Assembly: GCA_951812925.1 (NCBI GenBank)
Contig: OX638372.1
Location: forward strand, 44,266,245-44,330,244
DNA length: 64,000 bases
Origin: Calliopum simillimum
Lineage: Eukaryota; Arthropoda; Insecta; Diptera; Lauxaniidae
Reading direction: 5' to 3'
Of this stretch, positions 24,201-30,754 are shown piece after piece; within the stretch, counting starts at the first letter, position 1; every line of letters begins with the position of its first letter. Below the pieces are notes generated by a model. The model was not told the DNA's origin, made no database searches, and was given only the letters and a program-made list of their open reading frames with translations. The position numbers and the translations under genes were made by a program.

Positions 24201-27200
24201 TGAATCCACGACCCTCCCGCATGCTAGATATTTTTTTCTTACATTTACCAACACTTTAGACCGCTCCACCAACGGTATATTGTATATTAAGCAAACGTTG
24301 TCCTGCAGCATTACATAGAATCATTGTGCAATCAGTTTCAATTCAAGTAAGCAAAAGTAAATAAAAATGAGAAATTAAAATAGAAAGTGAAATAAAAAAG
24401 GTTCAATAAAAAATATTTTAATAATAAAAAAAAAAATAAAGCAAAAACAAATAAAAAAACGGAAAAAAAAAGCACGCGGGCTGGGTTCGAACTCACGTTG
24501 TCCTTACTGCAGCCTTATATGGAATCATTGTGTAATCAATTTCAATTCGGTTAAACAAAAGTAAATTAATAAGAGAAAGGAAAATAGAAAAGTGAAATAA
24601 AAGATGTTGAATAAAAAATATTTAATTAAAAAAAAAAATAAAGCAAAAAAAAGTAAAAAAAAGTAAAAAAAAAAAAAATCTCCCGGGCTGGGTTCGAACT
24701 CACGTTGTTCTTACTGCAGCCTTATAAAAAATCATTGTGATAGTGCTTCTAAATTTCTATGGGGACAAGCACTTTTGAAGTGCTTGGATCAGAAGCGCTA
24801 GAAATTTTTCCTCTTGGGCAGTCAAATTAGTAATACCAAATAAGTCTTCATCCAATATATATGTATCCATGGTCAGAAACTGCCAATCAAAACAAAGGAA
24901 GCACTACTCTACAGTAGAGGTTGTAGCTTTTGTTTTGACTACTTTCAATTTTATATTTTGAAAAATCATAAATCAGAGGGTGTGTGGCAGTTCGATTATT
25001 ACAAACCCAGCCATGTCCACTTGATTGAAACAAACACGACAATCTCCAAATTTCTTATCGAATTTTTTCATAAACCTCTTTGAAGATTTGGTTGAAACTT
25101 AGTTTGTATCCTCTTCCCAATCCATTCGACTGAATCGCTAAACATACAGTATAATAAATATGTGATCTTCAGAGATACACGTTTTTCCCGGCCAATGCAA
25201 TAAAATAATTTCCGATCTTAAAAAAACATTAGACTAAAGTATATTTCTCATACGAACTATGTACATACTGTTTCAGGCAAATAGTTTCATTTACTATACT
25301 TTTTTTTCCCATTATTATGAACAATTCTAATTAAAAAAGCAAACAAGAAATTTACTAAAAAAAAAGAAAAAAAAATTGCTCTGCATCGGCCGGGAATCGA
25401 ACCCGGGCCGCCCGCGTGGCAGGCGAGCATTCTACCACTGAACCACCGATGCTTATGGATGATACTTGACAAATGATTTATTTAAGTGTTGTTATTATTT
25501 CATGTGTATAACGAGTAATGTTTATCTTTCAGCTAACAGTCATGTTACCAACAGTAATTTAGTTATGTTACCAATTGCAGAAATTGAATTGACTGTTAAA
25601 CGAATGATAGATAGGCTTCCCACATTTTCATTTTGCTACAAAAAAGTATTTTAACATGAATTATTTTTTAAACCCTAAACCTAGTGTGTATTCATTTTGA
25701 ATTTTCGTTTGATCAACACCTCTGTGGAAATAAGTTTTCCTGAAAAACGCAGCAAGATATGGGTAGTTCGATGAAATAGAATTAATTTTTTCACATATCG
25801 TCACTCTTAGGCCAGATTCACGAATGTGAAAATTATTGAATTTGAGAAATTGCTATTTGAAATTTTTTTATATATGAAAATTATATGTAAATTTTGCTTT
25901 TTCGTGTAATGAATTTTGCATTTGCTGTTAAACCACTTCAGATATAGTTTTCATACTTCTGGCATTTTGTACAAGAAAACCACCTTAGTGCGAAACTGAA
26001 AAATTTGCACTTTCGTGAGTCTGGCCTAAGAGTGACGATATGTCAGATAAGAGAACGTGGCACTTCCTAAACAAGCAATGTCTTTTCATTATGAAACCGA
26101 ATGCTAGAAATAACTATAAACAGGGTGGGCGGTAATCGCTGGGACTTGGTAGAGTACCTTAAAATGTAAGATTCCTGGGACTATTGCGAACAACTGAGAG
26201 TGTTAGTAAGCAAGTGTCTAAGAATCATGCCGAGAACTAACTGAAAAAGGTAGTTGGATAAGAAAATCGAAGAATCGGGAAAGTCGTGGTAAGAGATAAA
26301 AGTCATCACAATGGAAAGCGACGAAGGGATATTTAACAGATTTTTTAATCGAAACGGTCATGCAAACACGGAACACACAGTGCAATTGGAATTTCCAACA
26401 TATGTAAGAGATAAGACTGACAATATAAAAAAAAAAAATAAATGGTCTGAAAAACAACAACAAACTTTTTGTTAAGGCCACATATGACTATATCGTTCAG
26501 CATGAACTGCGCTAATTCTAATTAAACTGAAAACTAATTTTTTTTTTTTGCTTTAATTAAATAAATTACTCCCCCAATTACATATTAACTTCATTTTGTT
26601 TTGAATTATAATTTCACATTAATTTAACTTAAATTTCTCTGGGGTTTAATATTTGACATTAGGAAATGGACACATAAGTACAGGGGTGCAGTTTTTTATC
26701 CAACAAAGTTGAACAGACATAAGCTCCCATATATGTATGTCTATTCATTTGTGTGTAGGTACTAATTGAATGCTCCTCGCATGCTTTTCTAATTGACTAG
26801 AAATACTTATATATATCACAAATTTCCAATTAAAAACTTAATATTTAACTGCACATTTAGCACTTTTTGAAGCAGTTAAAAAAATTTCACATGACAGTCT
26901 TCTATTTGGAAAATATATTTATTTTTTTTAATAGTATATACTCCTACATATGAGGGTACATACACTCTATACAATATTTACTAAGTTACTTATGTACATA
27001 TTTCCTTTTGTAATATATTATGTTTATGTTTCTAAAAAAGTTTTTGAAACTGCACGTAAGTTTTGCCAGTTCAGTAGTGCCTATAGAGACTAAAGCAACA
27101 TAATTGGCAACGGAAAACTTTTTATATTCTTTATCAGAAATTCTTAAAAATTTTAATTATTTTTTCATTTGATTGATGAGTTTCCTCCGAAAGCAGAACT

Positions 27201-30200
27201 ATTAAGAGTTTGGCCGAAAAGAAATCCACCTGGAGAAAGATCTCATAGAGAAGAAAGGAAAGTTATAAAATGAAGAATTAAAATAAAGTGCACTCAAAAT
27301 GTTTCACAATAACTTAATTGTGAAATAAAAATTGGAAAATATTCTTCCCAAAACATTAAAAGAATGGTGCTTATTATTGCAACATTTCACAGTATAAGGT
27401 AGAAATTTGTTTTTGTTTTCTACACAGAGAAAACAATTTGGTGCTTTTGACATTTGTGTCGATATTCATACATATAATATTTGGAATAAAATTAAATAAG
27501 AATATGATAACTAAATGTTATTTGACCGAACTAAATCTCCTCAGCTTACTTAAAGAAATATCTCAATCTTCTTTAAACTTCCAACTAAAGGCTTGTTAAT
27601 ATTTACCAAAATTTGTTAATTTTAATGAAATGCTTTTCAAAATGTTTAACCAAATAAGTTTTTACCACGAAATATATTCATAATGCCACATTATCAAAAA
27701 CCTGTGACGTTATAATTTCAGTGTAATGAAAATTGCCTGAAGTTTAGTTTGCCCACGGATAAAAACATTTCCTGAAGTTTTGTTTGCATTATCGAAGCAG
27801 GAAGTTTCTAACGAATAAAGCACGCAAGTTGCCTAAATTTCAACACTATGCAAACGCATTCTGCATGAAGCACTTAAGCTAGACGGAGGGTATCACATGT
27901 GCATTTCATGATTTTTGTTTAAATACACGCTTCAAAACATTTTTTTTTTTGTTGGTTCTAATATGGCATTTTCGATAACCATTGGAGTCTTTCTTTGCGT
28001 TACCGACCTAGATTCGACTAGACATCTCCGATTTTTATGTAAATTGGTGGAAAATTAGTATTTGACACACATATAACTGAGGTAAAATGATTTTCCGAAA
28101 TTCTGAAATTTTCCAAGATGGCGGCCACACGAAGTTCGATCCAACCTTTAGATAATCACACATTTGAAATTTCATAGCTAGTCGGCTTTTTATCCGATTT
28201 TAATGAAATTTTCAGATTATCTGAAGAAAACTATGGGCTTTTGAAAAAAATTACACTGAAAAAAAAAAAAAAATTTTTGGTGGATAAAAACATTTTTTCT
28301 TTTTCAAAGGCACTTTGGGGCTCGGTGCACAGATTTTTTTTTTTTTTTTTAAATATTTTTATTTAAAAGTAAATTTTATAACAATTATTTTGTGGTATGT
28401 TTTACGGATATCAAGTTATGAGTTTTTGAAGTTGGTGCGCGTGAGCTACTATATAGGGTTGCCACAGTCCGGACGGATTTTTTTTTTATTAAACATATAA
28501 TGGGTAGAACATTTTAACCCATTATAACCTAGTTTTTAGATAATGGGGTCAAAAAGACCCAGTAATTTGGTCGTTTCGCCATCATATAGTATAAATCGTA
28601 CTAAATTTTTTAATAGCAATGGAGAAACACAATGTACGGATCTTAATCGGTGCTATTACTGGACATTGTGCTATGGGAATCCATGCATCTCGTTTAGGTT
28701 TTCTCAAACGTTGGAGACTTTTCTAGACATTGTAAAGACACTGATATGGAAGAAACAGTCTTTAATTTATTTTGTGAATGTCCAGCGCATGCGCTTAGAC
28801 GTAGAAGGAATTGTGTTTCTTCCTTCAACTCACAATTAGCCAAAACTATGATGTTTATTTGGTATACCTTCCAAGTAGTAATGTGTCCCGGGTGCGGTGT
28901 GAAAAACGTGCTATAAAGACTTAACTCAAGCTAATGAAATAAATGAGCCGCATGTGTAATTTATATTAGGCAGGACAAAAGTTATGACTGGCAAGAGAGA
29001 GAAATGTTAAATTTTGATATGTAGCAAACCATAAAGTACGTATATTTACTTACAACTATTTTTCTTCTAACACACCCCAAAATTAATAGCACCCTCAGGT
29101 GTATAGTAGTAGTAGGTATGATATTAAAGTGGGTGTGTTTGACTTCAGTAGTTTTTGTTTGTGTTGCTGTTTTTGTTTGTAATTACAACACTGTGTCGAT
29201 AGCAAAAATACGTAGTTAATTGGGTAAATTTTTCATTCACTCAAGTTGGTAATAAATACGTCTACATTTTGTCTGCTTACATGGAAACCTTAAGAAATTT
29301 AACATTGGCGTTTTTTTTGGTTTTTGTTTTTGCCGAATCATCAACCGCATTAATGAAGTCAAAACTTTACTGCGTGTGATGCGTGTGAATATGCTGGAAA
29401 TCCTTGACTTAAGGTATTAAGTTTACTTAAGTTTCTACGGTCTACGTGAAAAACAAAACTCTGCTTTAATTGTTTGAACTACAAAAGAAAGTGTGACGCC
29501 GCGTGAAAATGCAATTAAAACAAAAATAAATATTTGCTATAAATTTTTAATTATCGAAATATTACAATTTCAAAGCGTATTTTATTTTTCCACATAACTT
29601 CAGCACTAAAAAAGCAGACACCATTGTTGACATGTTAAATAATTCACATTCGAAATTAAAATTTAATATACACACATACAGAAAGGCTCTAACTCATGTT
29701 TTAGCAATTTTACGGGGGGAGAAAAAACAAAAGCTTTAAAACTTCAAACAAAACAAAAAGTTTACTTTTATGAAGGATATACGTATGTGAGATGAAGTTT
29801 TCATATTAGATTTGTATGCAAAAAAATGTGATCTATGGCTTTTTGCATCAAATTTAAATACAAAACAAACACATTTTATTTCAAGTGGCTTACAAACACC
29901 AATCCTCAATCAAAAAGAAGTTTAATGAAAATGATTTATTTTTGTTTTCGTAGATGCCGTGAACCGTTTCATTAGACATTTTCATGAAACTTATTTTTGA
30001 TTGAGGATAGGTGTGTGTAGCATTGAATTAATAACATAAGATACAATTTAAAGGATTTAAAATTTACACAAAGAATTCTCAAATTTAAAGAAAGACCCGT
30101 AACATTGGTCGAATTTTGCACTTCGAGATCTACAAACTTCAGTGTTTGAGGTGTCTTTTCTATTCAAAATAAAACATGATTTTTTAGAAATGCAAAAAAA

Positions 30201-30754
30201 AAAAAAAAAACGGATTTTCCCTTTTCGTTTGGAATTCATATTTTCTTGCAAAATTTAAAAAATTTTAAACAATGATACTTTGATTACTTTTGCCATACTT
30301 TTCGGGGATCGTCTCATACTTATGTTGAAACATATAAGGAGCAGGATCGATATTGTTGAATCAGAGAATACATTCAGTAAGAAAGTCATTACATACTTTT
30401 TATATTTTAAATACATCAGGCGCACCATGATTTTTCCCACATACTAGAATGCCAACAGCAAACATTACCCTTTCATGTAAAAAAAAAAAAGATTAATTTC
30501 AACTCACCTGTGGTTATTGTCACCGTCCACGTCAGCCAATCATGATGCGTGAAATTTGTGTAATACAACCAAAAATTGTACTTTGTGCCGGGCAGCGCAC
30601 GCGAGAATTGAATCTCATCACCAATGTCGCTTGAGGCGATAGTGGTATTGGGTTCGGGAAACCCATATGGCGGACTATAATCCAGACGATAGAAGGCATC
30701 GTCGTGGCCTTGATTGTTAGGTATGCTTATGGCTAAATCGGCGCTGTGTGCGTG
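6123..30754 (-). CDS. Ptp10D: Receptor-type tyrosine-protein phosphatase 10D, ten internal exons (partial at both ends)
   Basis: Join on the minus strand: 30754-30508, 21315-21025, 17705-17033, 11583-11159, 10473-10042, 9974-8884, 8806-8500, 7334-6652, 6574-6316, 6251-6123. Exon lengths and phases add up exactly, giving about 1,512 codons with no internal stop. Counting from the first codon here: twelve fibronectin III repeats (about residues 1-1155), a transmembrane helix (about 1160-1183) followed by KRRR, and one PTP domain (about 1215-1500) with the WPDFG loop and the [11 protein letters not shown] signature. In Drosophila this neural and tracheal receptor phosphatase acts in axon guidance and in tracheal tube shape by damping receptor tyrosine kinases. 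The near-continuous resemblance to fly Ptp10D (recalled, not searched) favours it over the paralogue Ptp4E. The signal-peptide exon and C-terminal tail exon are not in the exons found. Introns of 3-9 kb are filled with transposons and tRNA genes. Confidence 0.96.
6316..6574 (-). CDS. Ptp10D: Ptp10D exon: PTP catalytic core (WPD loop and active-site Cys)
   Basis: 259 nt. Acceptor TATATAG at 6575, donor AAAG|GTAATA at 6315. It reads [21 protein letters not shown] and then [20 protein letters not shown]. The nucleophilic Cys is codon TGT at 6428-6430, Arg of the HCX5R loop and the WPD general acid are intact, so the domain should be active. The frame is open upstream of the GTG at 6517 back to the acceptor. 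It ends VYAMRK with one base left over. Confidence 0.97.
6652..7334 (-). CDS. Ptp10D: Ptp10D exon: transmembrane helix and N-terminal half of PTP domain
   Basis: 683 nt. Acceptor TTTGCACAG at 7335, donor CGG|GTGAGT at 6651. It starts [10 protein letters not shown], then the hydrophobic segment [18 protein letters not shown] and stop-transfer KRRR. The PTP domain begins near [20 protein letters not shown]. Conserved parts seen are the pTyr-loop motif [15 protein letters not shown] (Phe at the usual Tyr of NRY), [28 protein letters not shown] and CDQYWPND. The domain continues into the next two exons. Confidence 0.97.
7335..8499 (-). other. Ptp10D intron with degenerate repeat units
   Basis: The intron separates the last FN3 exon from the transmembrane exon. 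Between about 7950 and 8190 a motif resembling CTCGCAAACTAGAAGAGATA then GAGGGGTAAAAGTTGACA recurs three times at uneven spacing, which looks like decayed transposon sequence. The open frame at 7795-8040 lies in it and has no recognisable domain. Confidence 0.5.
8500..8806 (-). CDS. Ptp10D: Ptp10D exon: juxtamembrane extracellular region, FN3 12
   Basis: 307 nt. Acceptor ATCCCTAAG at 8807, donor CAG|GTGAGA at 8499. It encodes [18 protein letters not shown], the long insert [19 protein letters not shown], a Cys pair in [13 protein letters not shown] that could form a disulphide, and [20 protein letters not shown], ending SFPIQT. The final G joins AT of the next exon as Asp. An upstream in-frame Met (8821) is inside the intron. 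Confidence 0.96.
8884..9974 (-). CDS. Ptp10D: Ptp10D exon: FN3 8 (end), 9, 10, 11 and start of 12
   Basis: 1,091 nt, the largest exon. Acceptor CTCCACAG at 9975, donor CAG|GTAAGT at 8883 in phase 0. It encodes the end of repeat 8 ([15 protein letters not shown]), repeat 9 ([20 protein letters not shown] to [14 protein letters not shown]), repeat 10 ([20 protein letters not shown]), repeat 11 ([18 protein letters not shown] to [14 protein letters not shown]) and the beginning of repeat 12 ([18 protein letters not shown]). The split codon at the acceptor makes [12 protein letters not shown] across the junction. Confidence 0.97.
10042..10473 (-). CDS. Ptp10D: Ptp10D exon: FN3 7 and start of FN3 8
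   Basis: 432 nt. The acceptor TTTTTTAG at 10474 is followed by TT CCA AAT TCA (F-PNS), and the donor is TCGG|GTAAGT at 10041. It encodes repeat 7 ([20 protein letters not shown] to [14 protein letters not shown]) and the first strands of repeat 8 ([20 protein letters not shown]). Several NXT/S sequons are present. The upstream part of the open frame (MRSHSDFF...) is intron read-through. Confidence 0.96.
10548..11083. mobile_element. Foldback MITE in Ptp10D intron
   Basis: Ends AACTTTTTTTGACTAACTTA (10548) and the near-complement GAATTAGTCAAAAAAAGTT (to about 11083). The arms pair imperfectly through TGATTCCGAATCTGG, the Phe-coding T-runs, AAGTGCAGA/TCTGCACTT and GGCGTAC/GTACGCC. The element fills most of the 10474-11158 intron. 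The phrase CTGATTCCGAATCTG recurs near 41876, so the family is dispersed. Confidence 0.7.
11159..11583 (-). CDS. Ptp10D: Ptp10D exon: end of FN3 5 and FN3 6
   Basis: 425 nt. Acceptor TCTTTACAG at 11584, donor GTTT|GTAAGT at 11158. The exon starts C|TAT CAT GAG ([10 protein letters not shown]), well upstream of the in-frame ATG at 11456, because the reading frame from the previous exon runs straight in. It completes repeat 5 ([14 protein letters not shown]) and encodes repeat 6 ([13 protein letters not shown] to [15 protein letters not shown]). The palindromic CACTA-like element begins only 22 bp beyond the acceptor, at 11605, close to the likely polypyrimidine/branch region. Confidence 0.95.
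11605..13351. mobile_element. 1.75-kb palindromic element with CACTA-type ends (copy 1)
   Basis: Ends CACTAGTTTACA and TGTAAACTAGTG, directly flanked by TAA at 11602-11604 and 13352-13354. The arms are near-perfect reverse complements over more than 800 bp, centred on a cluster of ACATGTGGGTCATTTTGACC-like palindromes near 12450-12520. A second copy at 43993-45727 has the same TAA flanks. CACTAG ends with a 3-bp duplication are typical of the CACTA/CMC group; no transposase is present, so the assignment is inference. Confidence 0.85.
13620..14960. repeat. Palindromic array of GGGCGTTATTTC-type units around another repeat
   Basis: The left part (13620-14090) and right part (14790-14960) are packed with variants of GGGCGTTATTTCGTTTT and its complement AAAACGAAATAACGCCC, in both orientations, so the flanks can fold on each other. 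Between them sits an unrelated dispersed repeat (14100-14785). Termini resemble GAAATAATGCC and GGGCATTATTTTC; no target duplication was found. The open frame 13738-13956 is made of the units. Confidence 0.65.
14100..14785 (+). mobile_element. Dispersed dipteran repeat with three internal tandem units (copy 1)
   Basis: Three units of about 142 bp start near 14115, 14259 and 14400, each with CTCAGAGCTTGCATTTA-like, TTGGTTGGATTATCTCAAAA and GCCACGCCCTCTTGTCCGA blocks. Downstream are GACAGACGGACATGG and CTGATCAAGAATATGTATAC, phrases I recall from common Drosophila dispersed repeats. A second copy lies inverted at 55036-55625. Confidence 0.6.
15403..16662. mobile_element. 1.26-kb foldback element
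   Basis: Long arms (about 15403-15990 and 16110-16662) are reverse complements, ending TGAAGCACTCCAC and GTGGAGTTCTTCA, with TA on each side (15401-15402, 16663-16664). The blocks GATCCGGTGTGCAAGAACAA and GATGTTTTCCTCTCGAGT mark the pairing, and the centre is A/T runs. It lies in the 11584-17032 intron. No coding content. The interval 14961-15402 shows nothing recognisable. Confidence 0.8.
17033..17705 (-). CDS. Ptp10D: Ptp10D exon: FN3 repeats 3, 4 and start of 5
   Basis: 673 nt. The acceptor AAAACAG at 17706 is followed by AA CCA AAC ACA (K-PNT), and the donor is ATTGT|GTGAGT at 17032. It encodes repeat 3 ([18 protein letters not shown] to [12 protein letters not shown]), repeat 4 (RPLNVTFD to [13 protein letters not shown]) and the first half of repeat 5 ([11 protein letters not shown] to QDEYRIV). 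The coding sequence continues upstream of the GTG at 17508, where a naive start-codon search would truncate it. The downstream intron of 5.4 kb is almost wholly foldback elements. Confidence 0.96.
17706..18683 (-). other. Ptp10D intron, low-complexity
   Basis: Next to the acceptor, 17706-17735 is TTTG/TTTTG-rich on the + strand. The 17820-17895 stretch is a GGT/GAT/GTT triplet-rich tract that opens frames on both strands. No motif or homology supports a gene. Confidence 0.5.
18684..18754 (+). tRNA. tRNA-Gly(GCC), copy 1
   Basis: 71 nt including the discriminator base. The acceptor stem GCATCGG pairs with CCGATGC, the A-box is TGGTTCAGTGG, the anticodon GCC is at 18716-18718 in loop CTGCCAC, and the B-box is GGTTCGATTCC. 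A T-run (TTTTTTT) 10 nt downstream is a good Pol III terminator. It lies antisense inside a Ptp10D intron. Upstream TAAGTATAA resembles the 5' flank of copy 2. Confidence 0.98.
18894..19142. mobile_element. 249-bp MITE with about 55-bp TIRs, TA-flanked
   Basis: The ends are CCTTGATCAGGAAGTTCCCG and the near-complement ending GATCAAGG, with TA at 18892-18893 and 19143-19144. The TIRs include GGCGCCCCCTGC/GCAGGGGGCGCC. The internal sequence has no coding content. It sits 139 bp downstream of tRNA-Gly copy 1. Confidence 0.85.
19143..21024 (-). other. Ptp10D intron with possible small element at 19505-19890
   Basis: CCGGGTATGGG occurs twice near 19510-19545, and a complement-like CTGTCCCATACTCGTG lies near 19868, so a decayed inverted-repeat element of about 380 bp is possible. 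The 76-codon frame inside it is unsupported. A TTACTGAAAA/CAGTAAAAATTACTG hairpin lies near 19970-20015. The remainder is AT-rich. Confidence 0.4.
21025..21315 (-). CDS. Ptp10D: Ptp10D exon: FN3 repeat 2
   Basis: 291 nt, starting with 2 nt of a split codon and ending with 1 nt. Acceptor CCTTTTCAG at 21316, donor A|GTAAGT at 21024. It encodes one FN3 repeat that begins [14 protein letters not shown], has the core Trp in IISWSPP, and carries the usual [11 protein letters not shown] strand ending in NFTT. The split codon A+AA joins to the next exon as Lys, giving NFTTKPNTPG across the junction. It is flanked by introns of 9.2 kb and 3.3 kb, each holding tRNA-Gly genes. Confidence 0.96.
21316..22050 (-). 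other. Ptp10D intron, AT-rich
   Basis: Homopolymer runs and short unsupported open frames only. I see nothing further here before tRNA-Gly copy 2. Confidence 0.5.
22051..22121 (+). tRNA. tRNA-Gly(GCC), copy 2
   Basis: Identical in its 71 nt to copy 1, with the same A-box, GCC anticodon and B-box. The downstream terminator is weak: the first run of T is TTTT about 12 nt past the end. A 1.0-kb hAT-type element begins only 43 bp downstream. An open frame on the opposite strand across this tRNA is fortuitous. Confidence 0.98.
22165..23165. mobile_element. Non-autonomous hAT-type element with 8-bp target duplication
   Basis: The ends are TAGAGTCTGACCG (22165) and CGGTCGGACACTA (to 23165), imperfect TIRs of 13 bp. 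They are flanked by the perfect 8-bp direct repeat AATATTAG (22157-22164, 23166-23173), the hAT hallmark. Subterminal blocks GATTAATCGGCTTCGGCC and GGCCGAAG recur near both ends, as expected for transposase-binding repeats. No transposase frame. Confidence 0.9.
23372..23442 (-). tRNA. tRNA-Gly(GCC), copy 3
   Basis: Exact reverse complement of copies 1 and 2 over 71 nt, same anticodon and boxes. A long T-run on its sense strand (seen as A-run 23355-23365) terminates it. It shares its 5' flank with copy 4 over more than 200 bp. It is in the same direction as Ptp10D transcription, so it lies sense within the host intron. Confidence 0.98.
23955..24819. mobile_element. Composite MITE-like element with tRNA-like modules
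   Basis: Imperfect ends CCCAAGGGGAAAAAAAGTGC and a complement-like TTTTTCCTCTTGGGC. Inside is a minus-strand tRNA-like stretch (about 24186-24290) with A-box TGGTGGAGCGG and TTCAAATCC, followed by a tandem duplication (24320-24735). No target duplication identified and no protein coding. Confidence 0.5.
24320..24735. repeat. Tandem duplication of about 207 bp carrying a B-box-like motif
   Basis: Two units (about 24320-24527 and 24528-24735) share AATCATTGTG, TCAATTC, a long A-rich tract and GGCTGGGTTCGAACTCACGT followed by TTACTGCAGCCTTAT. GGGTTCGAACTC resembles a Pol III B-box. The unit begins again with AATCATTGTG after the second copy. Confidence 0.75.
25382..25452 (-). tRNA. tRNA-Gly(GCC), copy 4
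   Basis: Identical 71 nt to the other three, on the minus strand. The sense-strand terminator is a run of nine T (A-run at 25366-25374) downstream. Its 5' flank (25453-25630) matches that of copy 3 (23443-23620), for example TTTCATGTGTATAACGAGTA, so the two genes arose by duplication of a larger segment. Confidence 0.98.
25453..25640. repeat. Duplicated 5' flank of tRNA-Gly copy 4
   Basis: Degenerate direct repeat of 23443-23620: both contain TTTCATGTGTATAACGAGTA, a GTTA-rich stretch and GATAGGCTT(G/C)CCACA. The similarity fades about 190 bp from the tRNA. The small + strand frame here is a shadow. Confidence 0.7.
25793..26043. mobile_element. 251-bp MITE
   Basis: Ends ACATATCGTCACTCTTAGGC and the complement GCCTAAGAGTGACGATATGT, with TIRs of about 30 bp continuing through CAGATTCACGAA. 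The AT-rich interior is non-coding. No clear target duplication. Confidence 0.75.
26200..26345 (+). pseudogene. Decayed 3' fragment of non-LTR retrotransposon (third copy)
   Basis: Translation gives a broken version of the C-terminal piece seen at 49873-50339: an ESGKSW.EIKVI core with an in-frame stop inside, preceded by a PRTN.KR stretch. At DNA level GAAGAATCGGGAAAGTCGTG is shared with small changes. It lies in the Ptp10D intron. Confidence 0.7.
26346..28540 (-). other. Ptp10D intron, AT-rich, no gene seen
   Basis: Only short unsupported frames. Near 27950-28300 there is relict-like sequence (CCAAGATGGCGGCCACACGA and T-runs). At 28515-28560 TTAACCCATTATAACC and GGGTCAAAAAGACCC form a small hairpin-rich patch resembling the centre of the CACTA-like elements. 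Confidence 0.45.
28600..28870 (+). pseudogene. RNase H C-terminal remnant of a non-LTR retrotransposon
   Basis: Frame 1 (from 28622) reads [20 protein letters not shown] then LGFLKR and a stop at 28715. An overlapping frame from 28707 continues with [19 protein letters not shown] and LRRRR. TGH..(N/G)..H..R followed by EET..HL.C.CPA..RRR is the usual end of Jockey/I-type retrotransposon RNase H. One frameshift and no upstream RT, so it is a dead fragment. Confidence 0.75.
28871..30507 (-). other. Ptp10D intron adjacent to exon at 30508, with hairpin at 29893-30017
   Basis: AT-rich. A 125-bp hairpin (CAATCCTCAATCAAAAAGAA pairing with TTATTTTTGATTGAGGAT) at 29893-30017 is probably a tiny foldback MITE. 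Otherwise nothing supportable. Confidence 0.55.
30508..30754 (-). CDS. Ptp10D: Ptp10D exon: N-terminal extracellular segment, first FN3-like repeat
   Basis: 247 nt, 82 codons plus 1 nt. The acceptor is TTTCTTTACAG at 30755 and the donor is G|GTGAGT at 30507. The exon opens in phase 0 with [14 protein letters not shown], which in the fly protein follows directly after the signal peptide, so the leader lies in a separate upstream exon. The FN3-like core ends with [19 protein letters not shown], and NFT is a possible N-glycosylation site. The final G pairs with CG of the next exon to make Ala. The in-frame Met of the open frame at 30826 lies in intron sequence upstream of the acceptor and is not a believable start. 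Confidence 0.95.

Noticed and set aside
28515..28560. piggyBac-type end (TTAACCC...) at TTAA
   Set aside because: Only one end is visible and the similarity is short; no matching inverted end found.
6123..30754. Ptp4E instead of Ptp10D
   Set aside because: The residue-level resemblance I recall is to Ptp10D throughout all FN3 repeats; Ptp4E is more diverged. Only a database comparison would settle it fully.
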